33,995 nt of DNA from Synergistaceae bacterium (GTDB lineage Bacteria; Synergistota; Synergistia; Synergistales; Synergistaceae), in NCBI GenBank assembly GCA_031258255.1, contig JAIRNC010000021.1, positions 1 to 33,995 of the forward strand, given 5' to 3'. The notes under the pieces are model-generated. The model was not told where the DNA came from. It worked only from the letters and a program-made list of their open reading frames with translations, and ran no database searches. Shown here piece by piece: positions 17,241 through 24,758 of this stretch. A program made the position numbers and the translations under genes. The number at the start of each line of letters is the position of its first letter. Within the stretch, counting starts at the first letter, position 1.

Positions 17241-17525
17241 TTACTCCTCGTCCATAGATACGATAAGATGCCGCAATACCTGAGAGCGCAGGCTGAGCAG
17301 CCTGTCAAGTTCCCGGATCTGCTCGGACGGGGCTTTCATAGTTATCATGGAGTAGAAGCCTTCCATCTGTTTCTTGATGGGATACGCGAAACGCTTCTTG
17401 CCCCAGAAATCGACCTTCTCGATCTCCGCTCCCAGCCCGCGCGCGACCTCCGCAATCTCCTCGGTCGCCGCTTTGTGGTCCTCCAGTTCTGAAACGAGGA
17501 TTACAGTTAATTCGTATAGCCGCAC
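17241..17525 (-). CDS. rpsF: 30S ribosomal protein bS6
   Basis: This 94-residue protein (RLYELTVILVSELEDHKAATEEI, DFWGKKRFAYPIKKQMEGFYSMI) has the bS6 ferredoxin-like fold and standard length. A longer frame starts with GTG at 17534, but that codon is part of the AGGAGGTGA ribosome site; the GTG at 17525, eight bases downstream of AGGAGG, is the better start and gives VRLYEL, which matches the family N-terminus. It is the first gene of the long minus-strand run. Confidence 0.94.
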   Translation of the reverse strand: MRLYELTVILVSELEDHKAATEEIAEVARGLGAEIEKVDFWGKKRFAYPIKKQMEGFYSMITMKAPSEQIRELDRLLSLRSQVLRHLIVSMDEE

Positions 17526-17614
17526 ATGAGTCACCTCCTCCCTATGGTCTACGGCCGCGCAAACGGCCCGTTGGCCTCCATCTGGCGAAGGAGGCAGGGA
17601 TACGACAGCGCATT

Positions 17615-17643
17615 ATTATATCCTGAGGCACGCCATCGCGCAA
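17615..17643 (-). promoter_or_regulatory. sigma70-type promoter of the rpsF run
   Basis: On the minus strand, TTGCGC (complement of 17638-17643), a 17-bp spacer and a perfect TATAAT (complement of 17615-17620) lie about 90 bases ahead of the rpsF start. No other promoter of this quality is visible down to gspF, so it may drive the whole run, with attenuation after rpsR. Confidence 0.65.
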
Positions 17644-17696
17644 GTAGGCAAACGCATGTTAAAATCAGCGGGTGAGAGGGTGAGAGGGGTGTCGAA

Positions 17697-17765
17697 ATGA
17701 CAAGGCTGGACACAGGCGGCGGCACGGCGTGCCGCGGGGGGCAGGGCAAACCATATGGCTTATGA
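17697..17765 (+). other. possible 22-codon leader ORF with hairpin ahead of the AraC-GH39 gene
   Basis: ATG at 17697 follows a GAGAGGGG site by about six bases and opens a 22-codon frame whose TGA overlaps the start of the regulator gene by 11 bases. A 7-bp GC hairpin (17719-17735, GCGGCAC/GTGCCGC) lies inside it, directly upstream of the regulator's own CAGGG site. This arrangement permits translational coupling. The peptide itself has no recognisable similarity. Confidence 0.3.
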
Positions 17766-20163
17766 CGGCGGCCCGTCGCGCCGTTCTGCGGCCTCGCCGT
17801 TCGGCGACATATTCGACCTGTCGCTGCAAAGCGCAGGGGCGCGCCCGCGCAGCATGATGCGCGGGATAGGCGCGTTCATGATGCTAAAGGGGAGCGCCGT
17901 CCTCGAGGTAAACGGCGTCCGCTGCGCATTGCGAGCCGACGACATCGCCCTGGTCAACGACGGGGATATTTACTCACTCTCTTCCGACGCGTCCGGCGCG
18001 CCAGATATCGCGCTGGCGTTCAGGGTATTTAGGGCGTACCTGGAGCGCGAGTGTCCGGAGACGCTCGATTTCCGCTACGATTGCAACTCAGCCGCGCAGG
18101 GCTCGCGGCTCGCGGCGGAAAATAAGTTCTTTGGCGTGAAGCGGTCGCTGGTGCGGATGATGCTGGCGCGCTACAAGAGGGACGACGGATACGCGCTGGA
18201 GGCGAGGCGCGCGCTGATGGACCTGCTGCACGAAATCTACATGAACTTCCGGGCAATCGAGGCGAAGCCGGCCTCCAAGGGCGAGAGCAGGGGCGATTCG
18301 GGCGGCATCCGCGAGGCCGTGTCCTACATACACGAAAATTACCGCTACGGCGTCAGCCTGGCAGGCGCGTCCGCCCGCGCCGGCATGTCGCCGCACTATT
18401 TTTCCAGGCGCTTCAAGCAAAAGATGGGGCTGGGTTTCTTGGAGTACCTGAATAAAATCAGGCTGGACGGCGCGGTGCGCGACCTGCTTGGCACGGACGA
18501 GTCCATTTTGAAGATAGCCATGAACAACGGTTTCTCCGGCTCCAAGCCGTTCACGGCGCTCTTTAAAAAAACGTACAGCCAGACCCCGCAGAGCTACAAG
18601 CAGAAGGAAGCAGGGCGGAAGCGCGCCGGGAAGGCCGCCGGGGACGAAAGGGCCTTCAGCGTGGGCGAGCGCGACGGCCTGGAGAGCCTGCTGAGGTACA
18701 TCGCGATTTACGACATCAGCCACGGCGAGGGCACGTCTGGCGCGCCTGTGTCGGCCACGGTACCGCTTGCGCCGCTCTCGGGGGATTTGCCAGGGCCTCG
18801 CGGCATACCGCTCCCGGGGAAGATTTTCAAGATCGGGCGCCTGTCCGAGGCTATCGACAGCGAGGTGAAAGAACAGCTGGCGGAGGCCCAGAAGAGGCTG
18901 CGCGGCGACTATATCTACTTCCGGGGGATATTCGATGACGGCATCTCGCGTCAGCCCGACGGTTCGTTCTTCAGGAAATACGATTACTCGCGCGTTTTCA
19001 GCTTTTTCATGGAGCTGGGCCTCACGCCCTTCGTGAGCGTGGACCTCTCCTTGCCCCGCGCCGGCGACGCCCCGCCCGGGAAGCTGGTCTCCGAGTTTTT
19101 GGCCGTCATGCTGGAAAACCGCCCGGCCCCGCTCTGGAGGAGCGGCATACGGATCGAGGTCCTGCGCTCCGGCGAGACGGCGGAGCGCGGCGCCGCGCAG
19201 ACGTTCGCGGAGGAGTTCGGCCATGTCTACCGCGCGGCGAAAGCGTTTTCCCCGGGCATCGGCGTCGGCTTTCACTCCCTGTCGTCCAGCCGGCCCGGCG
19301 AACGGGAGCGCCTGGCTGAAAAAATGTCCGCGTGCGGCGCGGCAGGGATTGCCCCGGACTTCCTCTCTATCACCGTAGACCCGTCGCTGGAGGATGGCGT
19401 CGAGCCATCATACGGGTCTATCAAAAATTACGGCGCGCGGCAGGTGGAAGAGGCCATGCGCGTCTACGGCGAAATCTTCGGCGACGATGGCGCCAATCGC
19501 CCGCAGATTTACGTCACGGAGTGGAACACCCTCTCCGGGCGCACCTCCATAGAGTCGTCCGCGTTCTTCCGCGCCGCTCTCATCGCCTCCGACCTCCTGT
19601 CCTTCGGCCGCAACGTCTCCGCCGCCGCGTACTGGCTCAACAGCAAGTCCAAGGAGACGCTGACCGACAAGGTTGACAACAGGGTGCTGGCGCTTTATTT
19701 CCACGGCCTCGTCCGGCGGCCTCCGTTCTACGCGCTCTACATGGCGAACAAGCTGGAGGGGCGCGCCGTGTACCAGAGCGACAGGCTCGTCGTCACGTCC
19801 CCCGGGCCGGGCGAGTACGCGGCGCTTTTCATGAACCCTCGCTACTTCGACCCGCTATACTCCCTGGAGGACGCCTACGTCGCGATGGAGAGGATACGCG
19901 TCGAGGCTGAGGTCACGGGCATCCCAAAAGGGCTTTACCGCCTCAAGGTGTTCGTCTTCGAGAAGAAGCACAGCAGCGCGTTCGACCGCCTGAGCAAGGT
20001 CGGCCTCATGAGCCTGAACGACGAGGACATGACCGTCTACCTCGAACACGCCATACTGCCGGAGTTCAACGTCTTCGAGGAGGAGATAAATTCCACGTAC
20101 ACGTTTGCCCCGAACCTGGGATACAACGGCGTGGCGCTCTATCTGTTCAAAAAAATCGGATAA
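17755..20163 (+). CDS. AraC-family regulator fused to a GH39-like glycosidase domain
   Basis: This 802-residue protein has a cupin-like N-terminal sensor (about residues 25-105) and a double HTH of the AraC type (about 184-283: VSLAGASARAGMSPHYFSRRF and ILKIAMNNGFSGSKPFTALF). A C-terminal (beta/alpha)8-like domain with a beta-rich end follows (about 360-802) and resembles GH39 beta-xylosidases. The GH39 nucleophile motif is present as VTEWN (Glu589). The acid/base strand that normally reads 'WNEP' instead reads IEVLRSGET, with Arg471-Ser472 where Asn-Glu would be, so the domain is probably catalytically weak or dead and may bind sugar as a sensor. It is transcribed divergently from rpsF. No xylan-utilisation genes are adjacent. 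Confidence 0.8.
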   Translation: MAYDGGPSRRSAASPFGDIFDLSLQSAGARPRSMMRGIGAFMMLKGSAVLEVNGVRCALRADDIALVNDGDIYSLSSDASGAPDIALAFRVFRAYLERECPETLDFRYDCNSAAQGSRLAAENKFFGVKRSLVRMMLARYKRDDGYALEARRALMDLLHEIYMNFRAIEAKPASKGESRGDSGGIREAVSYIHENYRYGVSLAGASARAGMSPHYFSRRFKQKMGLGFLEYLNKIRLDGAVRDLLGTDESILKIAMNNGFSGSKPFTALFKKTYSQTPQSYKQKEAGRKRAGKAAGDERAFSVGERDGLESLLRYIAIYDISHGEGTSGAPVSATVPLAPLSGDLPGPRGIPLPGKIFKIGRLSEAIDSEVKEQLAEAQKRLRGDYIYFRGIFDDGISRQPDGSFFRKYDYSRVFSFFMELGLTPFVSVDLSLPRAGDAPPGKLVSEFLAVMLENRPAPLWRSGIRIEVLRSGETAERGAAQTFAEEFGHVYRAAKAFSPGIGVGFHSLSSSRPGERERLAEKMSACGAAGIAPDFLSITVDPSLEDGVEPSYGSIKNYGARQVEEAMRVYGEIFGDDGANRPQIYVTEWNTLSGRTSIESSAFFRAALIASDLLSFGRNVSAAAYWLNSKSKETLTDKVDNRVLALYFHGLVRRPPFYALYMANKLEGRAVYQSDRLVVTSPGPGEYAALFMNPRYFDPLYSLEDAYVAMERIRVEAEVTGIPKGLYRLKVFVFEKKHSSAFDRLSKVGLMSLNDEDMTVYLEHAILPEFNVFEEEINSTYTFAPNLGYNGVALYLFKKIG

Positions 20164-20183
20164 AAAACAGCCCCCGTTTTTTT
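20162..20183 (+). terminator. weak candidate terminator after the AraC-GH39 gene
   Basis: AAAAAAC and GTTTTTT can pair around a 7-base C-rich loop, leaving a T run at the end. The stem is almost entirely A-T, so it is weak; placement directly at the stop codon supports it. Confidence 0.3.
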
Positions 20184-20245
20184 ACCTCTGGGTCTCGCGT
20201 AAAAAATAAGCGTAATATTGCGCTCGATTGCCCGTAATTTTCTGA

Positions 20246-20274
20246 TCGAAATTCTGGCCGCCAATCCATAAAAT
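20246..20274 (+). promoter_or_regulatory. candidate promoter of the DUF5058-M20 module
   Basis: TCGAAA (20246-20251), a 17-base spacer and TAAAAT (20269-20274) lie 75 bases before the DUF5058 start. Each hexamer is an imperfect match, so this is a candidate only. It is followed by a perfect 12-bp palindrome at 20289-20300. Confidence 0.35.
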
Positions 20275-20288
20275 AAATGGCGTCCACT

Positions 20289-20300
20289 ATGCCATGGCAT
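20289..20300. promoter_or_regulatory. perfect palindrome, candidate operator
   Basis: ATGCCATGGCAT is a perfect 12-bp palindrome about 15 bases downstream of the candidate -10 box and 35 bases upstream of the DUF5058 ribosome site. The position fits an operator for a dimeric repressor. No repressor is assigned; the neighbouring AraC-type regulator would normally prefer direct repeats. Confidence 0.35.
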
Positions 20301-20349
20301 GTTTTCGGTCTCGTTTTTCAAACATTTCAATATCAAAGGAGGCAGTACA

Positions 20350-21066
20350 TTGAATTACCTCGAAGTGGCAAACAGCAACACCATGTTCTTTATGTGCGCG
20401 CTCGTCGTTCTCTTCGTCATGCTGCAAGCCGTCCTGTTCATCAAGGTGGCGTGGAAGCGCGGCATGGAGATCGGCATCGAACGGCCTGTAATGAAAAAGG
20501 CCATGACAAACGCGGCCCTGTTCTCCGTCATCCCGTCCCTGCCGATAGTGATAATGCTGATGGTGCTATCCGTCAACCTGGGACAGTATTTCCCGTGGCT
20601 CCGCCTCTCCGTAGTGGGTTCCGCGACATACGAGAATATGGCGGCGGACATAGTGGCGAAGGCGTCGGGCCTCGCTGGCATCGCCGACCCTGGTTTCGAC
20701 ATTCCGATCTTTGCCATGTCTATGTGGGTCATGAGCGTCGGCATCATCTGGGGTATCGTTTTTAACATATTCTTCATGAAATCCCTTGACAAATTTTCCA
20801 AAAAGGCAAAGGAATCCAAGAGCCACTTCATCCCCGTGCTGTCCGGCGCCCTCTTCATCGGGATGCTGGCGCTCATGTCCGCGCCCTACATAACGAACAC
20901 CAAGAACACGACGGCCATCGTCTCGTTCATCTCGGCCGCCATAGCCGTGCTCCTGTGCGGCAAGGCATCGAAGGTCTCCGGCATAAAGATGATCGACGAG
21001 TTCTCGCTGCCCATCAGCCTGATCGTCGGCATGGCCTCGGCAATCGTCTACACGAGCGCTTTTTAA
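20350..21066 (+). CDS. DUF5058 family membrane protein
   Basis: This 238-residue protein has about six hydrophobic helices. The conserved-looking core is VIPSLPIVIMLMVLSVNLG followed by PWLRLSVVGSATYEN, which I recognise as the DUF5058 pattern. The start is the TTG at 20350, seven bases after a strong AAAGGAGG; the earlier ATG at 20299 lacks a ribosome site and adds unlikely residues. The family has no assigned function. Here it is followed by a second membrane protein of the same length and an AbgB-like amidohydrolase, which suggests a substrate carrier for an amidated compound. Confidence 0.75.
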   Translation: MNYLEVANSNTMFFMCALVVLFVMLQAVLFIKVAWKRGMEIGIERPVMKKAMTNAALFSVIPSLPIVIMLMVLSVNLGQYFPWLRLSVVGSATYENMAADIVAKASGLAGIADPGFDIPIFAMSMWVMSVGIIWGIVFNIFFMKSLDKFSKKAKESKSHFIPVLSGALFIGMLALMSAPYITNTKNTTAIVSFISAAIAVLLCGKASKVSGIKMIDEFSLPISLIVGMASAIVYTSAF

Positions 21067-21080
21067 CGTTCGTCTTATAC

Positions 21081-21169
21081 CGATTTGCAATCAGGGGCAT
21101 AAAGTTAAAAGATTTCAGTGGCAGTGTTTATGGGCCGCGAGACGCGCCATTGACGCCCGATTGAAATCG
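21081..21169. repeat. imperfect inverted repeat between the two membrane-protein genes
   Basis: CGATTTGCAATC (21081-21092) pairs with GATTGAAATCG (21159-21169) with a single bulge, and the pairing extends with mismatches into GGGGCAT/GACGCCC. It could fold as a long hairpin in the 139-base gap between the DUF5058 gene and its partner, giving RNA processing or differential expression, or it may be a dispersed palindromic unit. Confidence 0.45.
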
Positions 21170-21205
21170 AATTGGCATTACTCGACTATGAGGAGGATGG
21201 CAAAC

Positions 21206-21922
21206 GTGAATATGACAGACACAGAAAGATCCAGGGCTTTTGACGACACGATCAACAACCTCGGGCGGATCACCAGCATCATCTCCCTCGCCCTCATGCT
21301 TTCGGTACCTTTGGTCATAACGCTGTTCTATAAAATAGAGCTGAACATGACGGAGATACTGGCAGCCGCGGGCGGGCTCATCGCGATGTTCGCACCGATG
21401 GCCGTGGTGGAGAACATATCCTACTACCCGATCATCGGAGCGGGCGGCGTGTACCTGAGCTGCATAACCGGCAACATCATGAACATGAAGCTCCCGAGCG
21501 CCCTCTCCGGCATGAAGCTCGCGGGCGTGGAGCCAGGGAGTTCCGAGGGGGACATCGTCTCCATCCTGAGCATTGCCGCGTCTTCGTTCGTCACCGTGTC
21601 GATTTTGATGCTCTCCATGTTCATCATAGGGAAGTACATCACCCCGTATCTCTCCAAACCGATACTTCAGCCAGCGTTCGCCAACATCATGCCGGCGCTC
21701 CTGGGCGCGCTCGTGACGCCCTTCGTCATAAAGAGCGTAAAGGTGTCCGTCACGCCCTTCGCGCTCTCCATAGCCCTCTGCCTGGCGCTGGGCGGCGGGT
21801 TCGTGCAGCGGTATCAGAGCTACTTCCTCCCCTTGATCATGCTCGCGTCCGTGGGCGCGGCCTACTACATGTACAGGGGCAGGATGCTGGAGCTGAAGCC
21901 TGATATGGGCAAATCGAAGTGA
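21206..21922 (+). CDS. Polytopic membrane protein, partner of DUF5058
   Basis: This 238-residue membrane protein has about six to seven hydrophobic helices (examples: SIISLALMLSVPLVITLFY, ILAAAGGLIAMFAPMAVVEN, IMPALLGALVTPFVIKS, LPLIMLASVGAAYYMY). I do not recognise a named family with certainty. Several in-frame starts exist; GTG at 21206 lies nine bases after AGGAGG and is the best, whereas the ATG at 21197 touches the site and the frame from 21161 has none. It sits directly before the M20 gene and overlaps its possible GTG start. Equal size and similar topology to the DUF5058 protein suggest two subunits of one transporter, by inference. Confidence 0.6.
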   Translation: MNMTDTERSRAFDDTINNLGRITSIISLALMLSVPLVITLFYKIELNMTEILAAAGGLIAMFAPMAVVENISYYPIIGAGGVYLSCITGNIMNMKLPSALSGMKLAGVEPGSSEGDIVSILSIAASSFVTVSILMLSMFIIGKYITPYLSKPILQPAFANIMPALLGALVTPFVIKSVKVSVTPFALSIALCLALGGGFVQRYQSYFLPLIMLASVGAAYYMYRGRMLELKPDMGKSK

Positions 21923-21936
21923 CGGGGGCGCGGGAG

Positions 21937-23385
21937 ATGTCAAACCCAGACGCCAAAAGAGAGTTAGCCGCGTTAATCGACGCCAAAGCACGGATATTCA
22001 CAGACGCGAGCGACAGCATCTGGGGATATGCCGAGACTCGCTTCGACCTAAAGAAGTCGGCCGGCCTGCTGATCGCCGCGCTTGAAAGCGAGGGGTTCCA
22101 CGTGGAGCGCGGCGCGGCCGGCATGGAACACGCGTTCGTGGCCTCTTACGGCCAGGACGGCCCCGTGATAGGGATACTGGCGGAGTACGACGCCCTCTCA
22201 AACCTCAGCCAGGTGTGCGACGCCACGGAGAAGCAACCCCTCGAAGCGGACGGCAACGGGCATGGATGCGGGCATAACGCGCTGGGCGCAGGGGCGCTGG
22301 CTGCCGCCGTCGGCCTGAAGGATTTTCTGGCGAAGTCTCGTAACGGTGCCGGCGCCACGATAAAGTTCTTCGGCTGCCCGGCGGAGGAAAGCGGCTCAGG
22401 CAAGGCTTTCATGGCCAGGGACGGCGTATTCGACGGCACGGACATCATGCTCACCTGGCACCCGTGGACCGAGACGAGGATATGGGGCGTAAGCTCGCTG
22501 GCGAATTACCAGGTATATTTTAATTTCAAAGGGGTGAGCGCCCACGCCGCGGCCGCGCCCGAGATGGGGCGCAGCGCGCTGGACGCGGCGGAGCTGATGA
22601 GCGTCGGCGTCAACTACCTGCGGGAACACATCATACAGGACGCGCGGATACACTACGCGTACACCAACGCTGGCGGGGCGTCGCCCAACGTCGTCCAGCC
22701 GAACGCCAGCGTGCTGTACTTCATCCGCGCGCCGAAGTCCAGCCAGGTGAGGCCCATATTCGAGCGCGTGACAGACATAGCGAAGGGCGCGGCGCTCATG
22801 ACCGGGACGAAAGTGGAGATAGAGTGGGACAGCGCCTGTGCTGAGTACATCGTAAACGACACTCTGGCGCGAACGATGCACGAGAACATGCGCGAACTGG
22901 GCGAACTGAAATACTCCGCTGACGAACTGGATTACGCGCGAAAGTACGTCGCAACCCTGCCAGAGGAGAACGCCAAGAACGTCGCCGCCCTCATCAAAAA
23001 AAGCTTCCCCGACATAGGGCAGGGGCAGGCGGACGCCATGGCGTCAGAGCCTGTGCAGGGCGAGCTCTTCCCCTACGCGATGAGCGACGAGGCCATGAAG
23101 GGCTCGACGGACGTGGGCGACGCCAGTTGGATCGCGCCGACCGCGCAGGCGCTCGTGACCTGTTACCCGACGGGGACGGTGAGCCATTCGTGGCAGTGGG
23201 TGGCTTCCGGGAAGTCGCCGATAGCCCGCAAGGGCCTGATCTATGCCGGCAAGGCGATGGCGATGACCGCCCTTGACGTGATCGACGACCCGTCGATAGC
23301 GGAGAAGGCGAAACAGGAGCATCTGGAGAGGCTCGGCGGCGAGCGGTACCACTGCGCGATCCCGAAGGACGTGACGCCGCGCTGA
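21937..23385 (+). CDS. M20 family amidohydrolase, AbgB-like
   Basis: This 482-residue zinc amidohydrolase (M20/AbgB type) has the metal-site signatures GHGCGHNALGAGA (about residues 110-122), PAEESGSGKAFM and a TWHPW segment. The lid/dimerisation domain begins near GVSAHAAAAPEMGRSALDA, and a C-terminal DVGDASW and SHSWQW close the catalytic domain. AbgB with AbgA cleaves p-aminobenzoyl-glutamate; other relatives act on indole-acetyl or peptide amides. The start is ATG at 21937; a GTG at 21919 overlapping the previous stop is the alternative. No AbgA or AbgT partner is present; the two upstream membrane proteins may provide uptake. The actual substrate is unknown. Confidence 0.85.
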   Translation: MSNPDAKRELAALIDAKARIFTDASDSIWGYAETRFDLKKSAGLLIAALESEGFHVERGAAGMEHAFVASYGQDGPVIGILAEYDALSNLSQVCDATEKQPLEADGNGHGCGHNALGAGALAAAVGLKDFLAKSRNGAGATIKFFGCPAEESGSGKAFMARDGVFDGTDIMLTWHPWTETRIWGVSSLANYQVYFNFKGVSAHAAAAPEMGRSALDAAELMSVGVNYLREHIIQDARIHYAYTNAGGASPNVVQPNASVLYFIRAPKSSQVRPIFERVTDIAKGAALMTGTKVEIEWDSACAEYIVNDTLARTMHENMRELGELKYSADELDYARKYVATLPEENAKNVAALIKKSFPDIGQGQADAMASEPVQGELFPYAMSDEAMKGSTDVGDASWIAPTAQALVTCYPTGTVSHSWQWVASGKSPIARKGLIYAGKAMAMTALDVIDDPSIAEKAKQEHLERLGGERYHCAIPKDVTPR

Positions 23386-23389
23386 CGGC

Positions 23390-23438
23390 GCGGCACACGG
23401 ATCTGGGCAGTTAAATTCTGCCCGGGCCCGTGTGCCGC
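23390..23438 (+). terminator. long GC hairpin after the M20 gene
   Basis: An outer 11-bp stem (GCGGCACACGG with CCGTGTGCCGC) encloses an inner 6-bp stem (GGGCAG/CTGCCC). It begins five bases after the stop codon. The following bases are only moderately T-rich, so termination may be partial. Confidence 0.6.
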
Positions 23439-23520
23439 CGTCGCGATTTCGATTTCAACGGATGCCCTGAATGAAATCAGATCAGCCTCGGGCGAAAGAC
23501 ATTGCCGGCCAAATATGATT

Positions 23521-23526
23521 TATAAT
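23521..23526 (+). promoter_or_regulatory. candidate -10 box of the BamB-like gene
   Basis: A perfect TATAAT lies about 50 bases before the start codon in an AT-rich patch of an otherwise GC-rich region. No good -35 hexamer is found at 16-18 bases; upstream TGATT gives partial support for an extended -10 context. Confidence 0.4.
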
Positions 23527-23576
23527 TCATCAGTGGAGTCTTCAAAAAATATTTATACACTGAGGGGGCATCACTC

Positions 23577-24689
23577 GTGAAATCGACGATCAGGGCAATC
23601 GCGGCAACGCTGGCTTTGGCGGCGCTCGTACTCCCCTGCCAGGACGCATCGGCGGAAAGCTGGCCTACGTTCAGGGGCAACGCGCAGCGGACGGGCGTCA
23701 TCGCGCCTCCGGCTCAACTCGCGGGTACCGTCACGGGGCAGCTCGTCTGGCAGCGGAGCGTGCCGAGCGCGATCCAGTCCTCGCCCGCTGTCTCTGGCGG
23801 GCGGATTTTTTTCGGCTGCAACGACGGCAACCTGTACGCCGTCAGGGAGTCAGACGGCGGGCTGCTCTGGCGGTTCAGCACGGACAACTGGGTGACGTCC
23901 TCCCCCGCCGTGGCTGACGGCCTGGTGGTGTTCGGCAGTTTCGACAGCAAGGTGTACGCCGTGGACGCGGCCACTGGCGCGCTCAAATGGCAATTCACGA
24001 CGCACAACATGGTGGCGTCCTCCCCGGCCGTGGCTGACGGCAGGGCCTACATCGGAAGCCTGGACGGCAACGTCTACTGCGTGGACATGAAGACGGGCTG
24101 GCAGAAGTGGAGCTACAAGGCGGGGCGCGAGGTCTACGGCTCTCCGTCCGTGGACGGCGGGACGGTCTACATCGGCAACCACGACGGCAAGATGATGGCG
24201 ATAGACGCCGCCACGGGCAAGCTCAAGTGGCGCGCCATAGTCGGCGGCCCGGTCGTGACCGCACCGGCGATTGCGGACGGATACCTTTACTTCGGCAGCT
24301 GGGACGGCAAGCTGTACTGCGCCGACATCAAGAACCAGGCCGTCATCTGGAGGCATGACTCCGGCGGTTCCATCGAGTCATCCCCGCTGGTGGCGAACGG
24401 CAGGGTCTACTTCGGCAACATAAAAGGCCGGATGACCGCGCTGGACGCCAAAAGCGGCCGCGTGGCATGGCAGGCCGAGACGGGGCAGACCATCGCCTCG
24501 TCGCCGTCCATTCGCGGGAACCGGATATTCTTCGGCAACAACGCTAACGAGATATACTCCCTGGACGCGTCCAGCGGGGCCGAGCAGTGGAAGATAGCGA
24601 CGAGCGGCTTCGTCACCACTGCCCCAGCCGTGACGCCGGCCGCGGTATACGTCACAGGGATGGACGGCATACTGCGAAGCATAAAATAA
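23577..24689 (+). CDS. Secreted PQQ-like beta-propeller protein (BamB-like)
   Basis: This 370-residue exported protein has a signal peptide (residues 1-26, cleavage near ASA-ES) followed by eight repeats of about 40 residues. Each carries a version of SSPAV-x-G-x-V-Y-x-G-x-x-D-G-x-L-Y-A, then W. Eight repeats fit an eight-bladed propeller as in BamB or PQQ dehydrogenases, but the quinoprotein catalytic residues are not seen, so a scaffold role is more likely. The GTG start follows a GAGGGGG site. The Cys at residue 21 is not in a convincing lipobox. Blades 2 and 3 are nearly identical over 24 bases at DNA level, 120 bases apart, which suggests recent blade duplication. Confidence 0.8.
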   Translation: MKSTIRAIAATLALAALVLPCQDASAESWPTFRGNAQRTGVIAPPAQLAGTVTGQLVWQRSVPSAIQSSPAVSGGRIFFGCNDGNLYAVRESDGGLLWRFSTDNWVTSSPAVADGLVVFGSFDSKVYAVDAATGALKWQFTTHNMVASSPAVADGRAYIGSLDGNVYCVDMKTGWQKWSYKAGREVYGSPSVDGGTVYIGNHDGKMMAIDAATGKLKWRAIVGGPVVTAPAIADGYLYFGSWDGKLYCADIKNQAVIWRHDSGGSIESSPLVANGRVYFGNIKGRMTALDAKSGRVAWQAETGQTIASSPSIRGNRIFFGNNANEIYSLDASSGAEQWKIATSGFVTTAPAVTPAAVYVTGMDGILRSIK

Positions 24690-24758
24690 AGGAACCGCTG
24701 ATTAAATAACCTTTGGCTACAGATTCCTAGACGCTGCCCGGGAGATGTGTAAAACCTG

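Noticed and set aside
17549-17749. 66-residue minus-strand frame upstream of rpsF
   Set aside because: Pro/Ser-rich shadow over the promoter region, with no ribosome site or similarity.
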